Positions 34,170 through 41,693 of a stretch of 64,000 nucleotides of DNA are shown piece by piece. Under the pieces are notes generated by a model. That model had not been told where the DNA came from and ran no database searches. It saw only the letters and a list, made by a program, of their open reading frames with translations. Location: contig CAVTPU010000004.1 of assembly GCA_963736695.1 (NCBI GenBank), positions 1,178,001-1,242,000 on the forward strand, in the 5' to 3' direction. Position 1 is the stretch's first letter, and the number at the start of each line of letters is the position of its first letter. Source of the stretch: CAVTPU01 sp963736695. Lineage in GTDB: Bacteria > Actinomycetota > Actinomycetes > Mycobacteriales > Micromonosporaceae. The position numbers were made by a program, and so were the translations under genes.

Positions 34170-36005
34170 TCAGCCGCCGATAGAGGCGCGCGTCACGGCC
34201 GCCTCCGCGACCGCTGCGGCGGCCTCGTCGGTGCGGCCGAAGGCCGTCAGCGAGACGGCCGCGGCCTCGAGCGACTCGGCGAGCGTCTTCCGGCATGGAT
34301 CACGGTCGTCCAGTTCGACGCTCTCCAGTTTGACGGGGCCATCCACCTGCCCGCGCAGCGAGCCGATCGCCTCGTCGAGGACCACAAGTGCCTCAGCGTG
34401 ACGCCCCACGGCTGCCAGACAAGTGCCATACGTCTCGAGGACACTGTCGAGCCAGTATCGTTCGCGCGGGTTCGCGGCCACCACCTGCCGATACATCGCG
34501 GCTGCCTCCTCGATCGGGCCGATCGCCTCGGCATGTCGACCGTCCTTCACCAGCAGATCGGCGACGTGGCTGACCTCGCCGGCGAGAAGGTCCCGGTGCT
34601 TGTCTGCCTTGGTTTCGGCGTAAAGCTCCCGCCACAACTCCACCGCCTCGGTGATCGCGGTCATCGCCGCCGTGGAATCGCCGGCGCCGTGAGACCGGTC
34701 GGCCAGGTTACACAATGCCCAGGCCAAATCGTCGCGCAGGCGCGGCCAGCGTTCGGCGGCAACCCGGCAGATCGCCACCGTCTCGGCGGCGGACCCCGCG
34801 GCTTCAGCGTGCCGATCAAGCTTGGCGAGGAACCTTGCCTTGGCCCGCAGCGCTCTTGCCAGGTTGTCGATCTGGTCTGCCGGCTTCGCCGCCGCGAGCT
34901 TTCGGCGCAACGCGACCGCTTCATCGCTCGCGGCCAGCGCGTCGGCGTGCCGCCCCAGGTCGTCCAATCGACACGCACGGGTCACCAGCCGATTCGCGAG
35001 ACGAGCGCTGCACACGTTGACCTGTTCAGAATCGGCACGTCCAGAACTGATGTGGGCCAGTTCCGAGCGACTCCGGGCGACGAGCTCATCCATCACCGAC
35101 AGCGCCTCGGCATACATTCTCAGGTCGGTCAGACTGCCCGCCGCCGCCCATAGGGCGCTATCGACTTCGGCGCGCGTTCCCTCATCGTCGGCGCCCAGCC
35201 CCCGGTAGAAACTCACACATTCATCGATCGCACCCATGGCGCCATCGCGGTCACCCGCCTCGGCATACTGGCGGACTATGAGCTTGAGCAGGCCATTGGC
35301 CGAAGATCCGTTTCGGGGATCAAGACGCAAGGCGTCGCGATAGCGCTCGCTGGCGTCATCCCATCGGCCCGCGCTCTCCAACGCCCGGCCGAGCCGATGA
35401 ACGAACATCGAGTTGGCGGGTTGCAACGCGACCGCCCGTTCACCGCAGCGCACAGCCTCCGGCCAGTCACCCATCGATAAAGCAACGTTCCCGCGTATGT
35501 CCCAGGTGCGCGGTTCATTGGGTTCGAGAGTGCACGCGCGCTCGATCGCGGCCTTGGCAACGAGGAGTTCGCCGGCAGCGGCCGCAATCCATGCGTGGCC
35601 CCGATGCCACGCTGCCCAGCCCGGATCGAGCCGCACCGACTCCTGGATCATCTCCAGGGCTTCGCTGTGACGCCCGACCGCTGACAACGACTGACCCAGC
35701 TCGTAACAGACGTATGGTGAGTCGGGGAAGGCCGCGACCGCAGCCCGCCCCGCTGTCACCGCCTCGTCATAACGAGACAACATGTTCAGGCAGCACACCA
35801 CCCTCGCCGACGAGAAGTCGTCTGTCGGGTCCGCTGCGGCGACCATGGTGAACAGCTCCAACGCGTCCTCGTAGCGCTCGACATCCAACAGAGCCCGGGC
35901 GCGAGCCCGAAGCCGGTCGGCCTGCGTCGCCCCAGTCGACTCCGGCGACTGATCTGCGCCGGACAACGAGCTCCCGTTCTGAATGCTGGTCGACTTGTTC
36001 GTCAT
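34170..36005 (-). CDS. Tetratricopeptide repeat protein, TPR-A
   Basis: A 611-residue TPR protein (RARALLDVERYEDALELFTMVAAADP, EALEMIQESVRLDPGWAAWHRGHAWIAAAAGE, GRHAEALVVLDEAIGSLRGQVDGPVKLE). Its ATG overlaps the AAA+ stop by 4 nt (ATGA), so it is translationally coupled to the ATPase. Ribosome site GAGGAGA. Sister of TPR-C. Likely scaffold or adaptor of the AAA+ ATPase. Confidence 0.82.
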   Translation of the reverse strand: MTNKSTSIQNGSSLSGADQSPESTGATQADRLRARARALLDVERYEDALELFTMVAAADPTDDFSSARVVCCLNMLSRYDEAVTAGRAAVAAFPDSPYVCYELGQSLSAVGRHSEALEMIQESVRLDPGWAAWHRGHAWIAAAAGELLVAKAAIERACTLEPNEPRTWDIRGNVALSMGDWPEAVRCGERAVALQPANSMFVHRLGRALESAGRWDDASERYRDALRLDPRNGSSANGLLKLIVRQYAEAGDRDGAMGAIDECVSFYRGLGADDEGTRAEVDSALWAAAGSLTDLRMYAEALSVMDELVARSRSELAHISSGRADSEQVNVCSARLANRLVTRACRLDDLGRHADALAASDEAVALRRKLAAAKPADQIDNLARALRAKARFLAKLDRHAEAAGSAAETVAICRVAAERWPRLRDDLAWALCNLADRSHGAGDSTAAMTAITEAVELWRELYAETKADKHRDLLAGEVSHVADLLVKDGRHAEAIGPIEEAAAMYRQVVAANPRERYWLDSVLETYGTCLAAVGRHAEALVVLDEAIGSLRGQVDGPVKLESVELDDRDPCRKTLAESLEAAAVSLTAFGRTDEAAAAVAEAAVTRASIGG

Positions 36006-37435
36006 CGTGCCAGGTCTCCTCGTTGCCTCAGATACGTCGCGAGCTCGTCATAAACGCCACCATCGTTGGCGAACATCGCAACATTGCGGGCCGTGGCGAA
36101 CCACGAGCCGACCGACGGTCGCACCTCACGCAGCGCCCGGGTCAGGTCGCCCTGCCCGATCATTCGGACCCGCCCGGACGTCAACGAGTCATACATGGCA
36201 AATTCGGCAGCGGTCTCGCACAGGTGCGCCAGATCAGCTCCGGAGAAGTCCTCCGTTCCGGCCACGATGAGGTCGAGGTCGATGCTCTCGATAGGCCGAT
36301 CCCGCAAGTGGTATGTCAGGATCGCGGATCGCGCGGGCCCGTCCGGCGGAGCGACGAACACCATTCGATCCAACCGCCCCGGACGGCGCAACGCCACATC
36401 CACGTCCCAGGGCGCGTTGGTGGCGGCGAGCACGAACACCCCGTCATTGTCGTTGTCCAGACCATCCATCTCGGCCAACAGCTGATTGCCCAGGGTGCGC
36501 ATCCCCGACGACGACATGTTGCTGCGTTTGTGTCCGATCGCGTCGATCTCGTCGAGAAACAACACGCACGGCTTGTTGCGCCGGGCCGCCTCGAAGATCT
36601 GATGGAGGTTGTTCTCCGACGCGCCGACCCAGATGTTGAGCACGTCCACAATCGACATCGAGATGAAGTGCGCGCCCATCTCCCCCGCGACCGCGCGGGC
36701 CACGAAAGTCTTGCCGCAGCCCGGTGGGCCATAGAGCATCAGCCCGCCGCGCAGGCTCTTGTGATAGAGCTTGCGCAACTCGGGGTTACGCAGGGGCGCG
36801 AGAAATGCCAACTCCAACCGTTGCTTGACGTCGACCATCCCCCCGACGTCGGCGAGCCGAATCGGGGAGGTCTCCACCTCGACGATCTCGTCCGCCTCGC
36901 CGGCGACCGGTTCGGCGATGCCGTCGGAGCGGACGAACCGGGGCGGGATCACGCCCGCGAGCTCCTGCTCGAGGCTGCCCCAGTCGACCACCGTGGCCGT
37001 GTCGTCCTCGCCGGGCATCTCCGCGCTCGGCGTCGACTCCGGTGCCGTCGCCGGTGCCGTCGCCGGTCTGGTCGCCGTCGTGCCTGCGGCGTCCGCCGGC
37101 TCGCCGCTGATGGCCCGCCGCATCAACGCCTGTGCGTGCGGGTCGGCCGGTGTCTGACGCAACGCCTCCGCAACATGCGCGATCGCGTCGGTGTCCTGCC
37201 CCCGGTCCAGCAGCAACTCCGCCAGATGCAGCCGGAGGGTCACGTCGGACGGTTGTGCGTCCACCGCGGCAGTCAGGCTCGTCAGCAGTGCCGAACCACC
37301 CGACGCGGCCTCGACCGGATCGGGATCGGACGAGGTCGCGGCATCGGACGACTCTATGTCGGACTGCGCTGTTTCGAACGGCGCGGTGTCGGACGATTCA
37401 GGGGGGTTGGTCACCCGCGCCATGATAGCCATCAT
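36002..37435 (-). CDS. AAA+ ATPase of the Cdc48/FtsH-like group with N-terminal TPR-like segment
   Basis: A 477-residue protein. Residues ~48-110 are a TPR-like helical pair (ALLTSLTAAVDAQPSDVTLRLHLAELLLDRGQ). The AAA+ module has Walker A GPPGCGKT (236-243), Walker B FLDEID (293-298), sensor 1 LAATNAPWDVD and the arginine-finger region RRPGRLDR, followed by the lid with DFSGADLAHLCETAAEFA. This classical AAA subtype remodels or unfolds proteins; no protease domain is attached. First gene of the operon leading through TPR proteins to a propeller. The start is uncertain by a few codons (M1, M2, M5). Confidence 0.88.
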   Translation of the reverse strand: MMAIMARVTNPPESSDTAPFETAQSDIESSDAATSSDPDPVEAASGGSALLTSLTAAVDAQPSDVTLRLHLAELLLDRGQDTDAIAHVAEALRQTPADPHAQALMRRAISGEPADAAGTTATRPATAPATAPESTPSAEMPGEDDTATVVDWGSLEQELAGVIPPRFVRSDGIAEPVAGEADEIVEVETSPIRLADVGGMVDVKQRLELAFLAPLRNPELRKLYHKSLRGGLMLYGPPGCGKTFVARAVAGEMGAHFISMSIVDVLNIWVGASENNLHQIFEAARRNKPCVLFLDEIDAIGHKRSNMSSSGMRTLGNQLLAEMDGLDNDNDGVFVLAATNAPWDVDVALRRPGRLDRMVFVAPPDGPARSAILTYHLRDRPIESIDLDLIVAGTEDFSGADLAHLCETAAEFAMYDSLTSGRVRMIGQGDLTRALREVRPSVGSWFATARNVAMFANDGGVYDELATYLRQRGDLAR

Positions 37436-37459
37436 CGCAGCACATCACTATTTTGCTGC

Positions 37460-38830
37460 CTAGTCTGCCCAGTTGCCGAGCTCAAGTGCCACGGCGATCA
37501 CCGTCGCCTCGGGACCACGCCACGCCCTGCCACGATATCGGCCATCTCCACAGCCGGCCTCAGCCACGACCCCACGGTCGTTGAGCACCACGGCGAGAGC
37601 AGGGCCAGCGGCCGCGAGTTGTTGGCGAATGGCGTGAACCAGGTCAGGGTCCGCGATGTCGATCCGATCAGGTTCGCCGAGGTCGAAGCATCCCGCCATC
37701 CCAGAGTCGACCAGCACGGTGAAGGTGTCATCGGCAGCGATGCCGAAGGTCATTGCCTGACCATCGAGCCACATCCGCAGCTCAACGACGCGCGGGCCGG
37801 CTTCTTCACGGTTCGCCACAAACGAGAACGCCCGCCACTTTCCCGCCTGCGCCGGCAGTGTCGCGCCAACGAACCGATCGAACTGTGGAGTGCGCGGCTT
37901 GAGCAGGCAGGGATCCGCCAGCCGCAGCGTCTCACTGACCACCTCGAAGGTGCCGACATCGTGCCTCACGCCGGGTGGAACCACGCCGCCCTGATCGATG
38001 AGGATGGCGAGTTCGGTGCATCCCACATAGGCTGGGCAACCCGCCGGGAAGTCGAAAGAAGGCCGCACCGCCTTGAGGACACTGTAGAGCTTCTGCTTCC
38101 TGACGGCCTCGCGTCTTTCCACGTCGTCGTGGATGGCCGCCACCGCGTGCAACCGGGAGTCGGCCGAGGCGGGCAGGTCCCGCAACGCACGACCGAAGGC
38201 GCGCCACTGGGCCGCTACAAAGTGGCTCATGGTGCAGAGGACACCGGCAGACAGGTCGGAAAATCCGCCGCCGTCAAAGACTCTGACGGCGTCGAACAGC
38301 GGCCGTAGGAGTTCCCGTGCCGCCGGCAGGTCGAGAGAACTCACACTCGCGAGCCTGTTCGCCGCGCTTTCAGGAGCTTTGCGCCGACCGAACTGCCTAA
38401 GCAGGTCATGTAAATCAACTGCGCCATCGGTCAACACCTCCCCAGCCTCCACCCGGCTGCCGACAGGAACCCGCAGAGCTCTGCCGTCGAGTGAGCCGAA
38501 ACGCCACGCTCGTCGCTCACCGAGCACGCGGTAGACGGCTCCGCCCGCTTCCCATTCGTCCGTCCGAAACTTCTCCGGCACATACTCGCCTGCGGGGGTG
38601 GTTTCCTCGGTGAGCAACAATGCCGAGCCCACCTGGTTCAGATAACCCGACATGGGGGCGAACCAAGCCGCGCGCTCCGGGCGCCGCGCCAACAGGATGT
38701 CGGCGACCGCCTCCGGCTCGGCCGTGTCCGCCAACGACCCGATCCACTGTTCAACATCTTCCCCGGACACCCCGGACGAATGCAGAACATGCGCGAGGTC
38801 GTCCAACTCCGCTTGAGACAATGCCGACAC
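37460..38830 (-). CDS. Protein with DUF4241-like C-terminal domain
   Basis: A 456-residue protein. The N-terminal half is helical (QAELDDLAHVLHSSGVSGEDVEQWIGSL). The C-terminal ~150 residues match the DUF4241 pattern: VGTFEVVSETLRLADPCLL, WRAFSFVANREEAGPRVVELRMWLDG, FTVLVDSGMAGCFDLGEPD and a GDGRYRGRAW turn, as seen in immunity-type proteins. It lies 24 bp upstream of the AAA+ gene on the same strand and may be the operon's first gene. No signal peptide. Confidence 0.65.
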   Translation of the reverse strand: MSALSQAELDDLAHVLHSSGVSGEDVEQWIGSLADTAEPEAVADILLARRPERAAWFAPMSGYLNQVGSALLLTEETTPAGEYVPEKFRTDEWEAGGAVYRVLGERRAWRFGSLDGRALRVPVGSRVEAGEVLTDGAVDLHDLLRQFGRRKAPESAANRLASVSSLDLPAARELLRPLFDAVRVFDGGGFSDLSAGVLCTMSHFVAAQWRAFGRALRDLPASADSRLHAVAAIHDDVERREAVRKQKLYSVLKAVRPSFDFPAGCPAYVGCTELAILIDQGGVVPPGVRHDVGTFEVVSETLRLADPCLLKPRTPQFDRFVGATLPAQAGKWRAFSFVANREEAGPRVVELRMWLDGQAMTFGIAADDTFTVLVDSGMAGCFDLGEPDRIDIADPDLVHAIRQQLAAAGPALAVVLNDRGVVAEAGCGDGRYRGRAWRGPEATVIAVALELGNWAD

Positions 38831-38889
38831 GTACCCAACTCCCGCCTATCCAACCAGCTACGTCAGTCATTGTGTGCAATCGAACACCA

Positions 38890-39000
38890 TCAGGGGTCGA
38901 AGGGGTTGACGAGCCGAACCCCGGTCCGGATCACATCAACGGTGTTGCGCGTCACCAACGTCAATCGATGCACCTTGGCGGTCGCGGCACCCGACCATCG
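38890..39000 (-). pseudogene. vapC: C-terminal remnant of VapC-like PIN toxin
   Basis: The translation AATAKVHRLTLVTRNTVDV ending IRTGVRLVNPFDP matches the strongly conserved C-terminus of PIN-domain VapC toxins (H-x-L-x-L-V-T-R-N ... T-G-V-x-x-x-N-P-F). Only ~32 residues remain; nothing upstream resembles the PIN catalytic core. A relic of a type II toxin-antitoxin locus. Confidence 0.7.
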
Positions 39001-39021
39001 CAGGATAGTCGGAGCAACTAC

Positions 39022-39038
39022 ATAGCACTCTCTGCTAT
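39022..39038. promoter_or_regulatory. Inverted repeat operator upstream of HTH gene
   Basis: ATAGCA-CTCTC-TGCTAT, perfect 6-bp half-sites around 5 nt, ending 9 nt before ATG 39048. TGCTAT overlaps a TATAGT -10-like hexamer at 39036-39041. This is the position and shape expected for autorepression by the XRE protein. Confidence 0.6.
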
Positions 39039-39047
39039 AGTTCCCGC

Positions 39048-39566
39048 ATGCCCGATCGTCGAGGGGTTCTACGCGAGGTGATGCTGGAGACCGGCACCAC
39101 CCAATCCGAGCTATCACGCGTCAGCGGCGTGCGCCAGCCAAGCATCAGTCAGTTCCTCTCCGGGCGCACACCCATGAGTGACGACATGCTCGATCGCCTA
39201 CTGTCCTGCATGGGATACCGCTTGGAGGTCATCCGGCGACCGATCAGGCCCGAACTCGGTCGATCGCCAGCACGCTCATGGAGACTACATCGGCGTCTAT
39301 CGATGCATCTGTCACCTCGGACCTTCAACGAATGGCGCACAACGATGTTGGGCAACCTCGAACGACTACGAGGCAGCGTCCGAGGACAACCTCACCTGCG
39401 AAACCTCGACCAATGGCAGCGTCTCATCGACGACGGCGACCTGCCCGGCATTCGCCGGGCAATGACCGGGCTCGACGCCAACTCGGTGCAGATGCGGGAG
39501 GTATCCCCGATGGGTGGACTTCTCCCATCGGATGAGCGCGCTGAAGTCCTGCGAGAGGCGAGCTGA
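39048..39566 (+). CDS. XRE-type helix-turn-helix antitoxin/regulator
   Basis: A 172-residue protein with an HTH at residues ~5-60 (VMLETGTTQSELSRVSGVRQPSISQFLSGR, then MLDRLLSCMGYRLEVI) and a conserved C-terminal segment, the antitoxin organisation of HTH/nucleotidyltransferase toxin pairs. The toxin should start at the overlapping TGATG at 39564, but only MRRDQ and a few codons follow before a stop, so the partner is lost. The 3' third is duplicated at 33738-33929. The inverted repeat at 39022-39038 suggests autoregulation. Confidence 0.8.
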   Translation: MPDRRGVLREVMLETGTTQSELSRVSGVRQPSISQFLSGRTPMSDDMLDRLLSCMGYRLEVIRRPIRPELGRSPARSWRLHRRLSMHLSPRTFNEWRTTMLGNLERLRGSVRGQPHLRNLDQWQRLIDDGDLPGIRRAMTGLDANSVQMREVSPMGGLLPSDERAEVLREAS

Positions 39567-39599
39567 TGCGACGCGACCAGCGCCACCCTGTGCCACGGC

Positions 39600-40073
39600 A
39601 TGACTGATCAACGCGCCGCTGCCCGCGCGATGGCCAAGGCCGCGCTGAATCGCGGCGATCATGTCGGTTGGTTCGAGGAACTCTATGCGGCCGCGGAGTC
39701 GGGCTCCGCCGTTGTCCCATGGGCAGACCTGCACGTCAATCCGCAGCTGTCGTCGTGGAACCTGCTCGACACCGCACGAATAAGCAGCGCGCTGGTGGTC
39801 GGCTGTGGTCTCGGCGACGACGCCGAATGGCTGGCCGCGCAGGGGTTCGCGGTCACGGCGTTTGACATCTCCGCGACCGCGATCGTCGCGTGTCGTCGCC
39901 GCTTTCCGCATAGTTCTGTTGACTACGTTCAGACCTCCCTCCTCTCACCACCTGCTGAGTGGATCGCGGATCCTTTTGATCTGGTCGTCGAGTCATACAC
40001 CATCCAGGTCCTGCCGCCGGGCAGCCCCGAACGAACGGCGTCGTATTCTCGACCTGTTCCACCACCGGCATGA
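39600..40073 (+). pseudogene. Truncated class I SAM methyltransferase
   Basis: 157 codons. The first ~140 form the start of a Rossmann methyltransferase: motif I ALVVGCGLGDDAEWLAAQG, then VTAFDISATAIVACRRRFP and DPFDLVVESYTIQVLPP. After this the frame degenerates; another frame continues RRRILDLFHHRHEP for a few residues and stops. The family normally continues for 60 or more residues, so the gene is 3'-truncated by the junction with the next gene, whose ATG overlaps it. Confidence 0.65.
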
Positions 40074-40942
40074 ACCTGCATCGCCAAGGCCTTGACTTCG
40101 AAGGCGACGGATACTTCGTCGACCTGGTCTCCGAGGACGACGAAGAGCTTCACTCCGACCCCCACAAGGACGCTTGGCTCGGTGTGCAGGACGCGCTGGT
40201 CCGGGCAAAGAACGGAGACTTCACGACAGTCGCCGCCATGCCCGACCGCTACCACGATGAGTGGCCCGACGACGATCCATGGCTCTTGGGTGCCTGCTAT
40301 CCCCTTCTTGGACACGCGGCGACGCCCACGTGTTTCACGCGCATGCGACGCATGGTCGAGGAATCAAGGCTCAGCAGCTGGGATGCGACGATCGATTTCT
40401 GCCTGGCCATCGCCATGGGTGACACCTTGTCGGCCGTTCCGCTCCTGCTGAAAACCTACATAACGTTATGGGAGCTTGGGGCGGGAGGTGTCGAGATGAT
40501 CCCCCACTTGTTGTGTCATAACCTGGAGGCCGAGCCGAGACTTCTTGAGCATCCCGCGGTGCTGGAAACCGGTCCGCCGCGAAGCCCACGTGATATGCCG
40601 GCGCTGCGAGACTATCAACAGTTGGTGATGGCACGTTATGCCGAGTTGACCGAGCGATTCGGAACCGATGAGGTGCACGTGTATCGCGGCGAGCTGACGG
40701 CGGTTGTTGCGTTGGCCAAACGAATCAGGCGCGACATCGCACGACGCAAATACCACAACATAGTCTTTCTGCGAGGCCATTTCGAAGCCTCGACCGGGGT
40801 CGACTGCCGCGGCTTCTTCGAGCGCGGGTCGTTCCAGCCGATCCGCGCGGCGGCGATCGTGGATGAGTTCTTGAAGAGTCCGTACGCGCGGACCTTCGAG
40901 CCGGGCGTCCGATACTTCTTCGGCCACCGAATCCCGGAGTGA
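40070..40942 (+). CDS. Hypothetical protein
   Basis: A 290-residue protein of unknown family: acidic N-terminus (GDGYFVDLVSEDDEELHSDPHKDAW), a helical middle (IDFCLAIAMGDTLSAVPLLLKTYITLWELGAGGVEMIPHLLCHNLEAEPR) and a basic C-terminal part (ALAKRIRRDIARRKYHNIVFLRGHFEASTGVD). Good composition throughout. Its start lies inside the end of the truncated methyltransferase, so its original N-terminus could be longer. No signal peptide. Confidence 0.6.
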   Translation: MNLHRQGLDFEGDGYFVDLVSEDDEELHSDPHKDAWLGVQDALVRAKNGDFTTVAAMPDRYHDEWPDDDPWLLGACYPLLGHAATPTCFTRMRRMVEESRLSSWDATIDFCLAIAMGDTLSAVPLLLKTYITLWELGAGGVEMIPHLLCHNLEAEPRLLEHPAVLETGPPRSPRDMPALRDYQQLVMARYAELTERFGTDEVHVYRGELTAVVALAKRIRRDIARRKYHNIVFLRGHFEASTGVDCRGFFERGSFQPIRAAAIVDEFLKSPYARTFEPGVRYFFGHRIPE

Positions 40943-40965
40943 TCGCTGAGCCCGTCCCGCTGCGA

Positions 40966-40971
40966 TAGCCT
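40966..40971 (+). promoter_or_regulatory. TAGCCT -10-like element of leaderless DUF4184 gene
   Basis: TAGCCT lies 7 nt before GTG 40979, identical to the SURF1 element and similar to those at 11374 and 14481; no ribosome site. Confidence 0.5.
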
Positions 40972-40978
40972 GCTCGTC

Positions 40979-41683
40979 GTGCCCCTCACATTCCCGTCCC
41001 ATCCGGTCGCCGTCATCCCCCTCAAGCTGTGGCGACCACGCTGGTTCGATGGTGTGGCACTGGTTATCGGCTCGATGACCCCCGACTTCGCATACGTCTT
41101 CGACGGTTCCGGCCTTCCGGTCTGGCCGTTCTCCCATCAGCTGGCGGGGTTGGTCGGGTGGTGCCTGCCGATGGCCTTTGTCGGCAGCTGGCTCGTTCGT
41201 CGCGCGGCACCGGTGATGGCCGCGCATCTCCCATCCGGCGGCTGGCTGGCTCTGCGTGACTATGGATCGCTCGGAGCGTCCCATCATCGATGGTGGATCA
41301 CCGCCAGCTCGGCTCTGATCGGTGCCTCGAGCCACCTCGCCCTCGACTGGCTCGAGGCACGTGTTCCGGCGGCCGAATACCCCATGCACGTCGCGGGCAT
41401 CATCGGACTGCTCTTCCTCGCGGCGTTTGTCGGCCGACGCCGCCTGCTGCGCCAGTGGCACGGCGATGCGCCCGTACGCCGCCCTCGTTTTGGTTTGTTC
41501 TGGTCGGTCGCCGCCAGCGTCACGCTGCCCGCAGCGGCGATCGCTCCGATGCTTCCTGGCTCGTCTCTGGCCCACACGACGGGAACACGCCTGCTGTGCG
41601 CGATCGCCGCCGGACTGCTCGTCGGGTCAGCGGCGGTCGCCCGGCTACGCCCGGCGACCGACTCCGCTGTCGGTGCGACCTAG
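40979..41683 (+). CDS. DUF4184 family membrane protein
   Basis: A 234-residue protein starting PLTFPSHPVAVIPLKLWRPRWFDGVALVIGSMTPDFAYVF, the DUF4184 signature, with a later SHLALDWLEARVP motif and about five hydrophobic segments. It is an inner-membrane protein of unknown function with metal-dependent hydrolase-like conserved His/Asp residues (S-H-P, T-P-D, H-x-x-D). GTG start supported by the leaderless promoter. Confidence 0.82.
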   Translation: MPLTFPSHPVAVIPLKLWRPRWFDGVALVIGSMTPDFAYVFDGSGLPVWPFSHQLAGLVGWCLPMAFVGSWLVRRAAPVMAAHLPSGGWLALRDYGSLGASHHRWWITASSALIGASSHLALDWLEARVPAAEYPMHVAGIIGLLFLAAFVGRRRLLRQWHGDAPVRRPRFGLFWSVAASVTLPAAAIAPMLPGSSLAHTTGTRLLCAIAAGLLVGSAAVARLRPATDSAVGAT

Positions 41684-41693
41684 TCTGCGCGAC

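Noticed and set aside
36023..38308. A 761-codon + strand frame over the AAA+ and DUF4241-like genes
   Set aside because: Antisense shadow of genes with clear AAA+ motifs; composition is biased (His/Arg rich).
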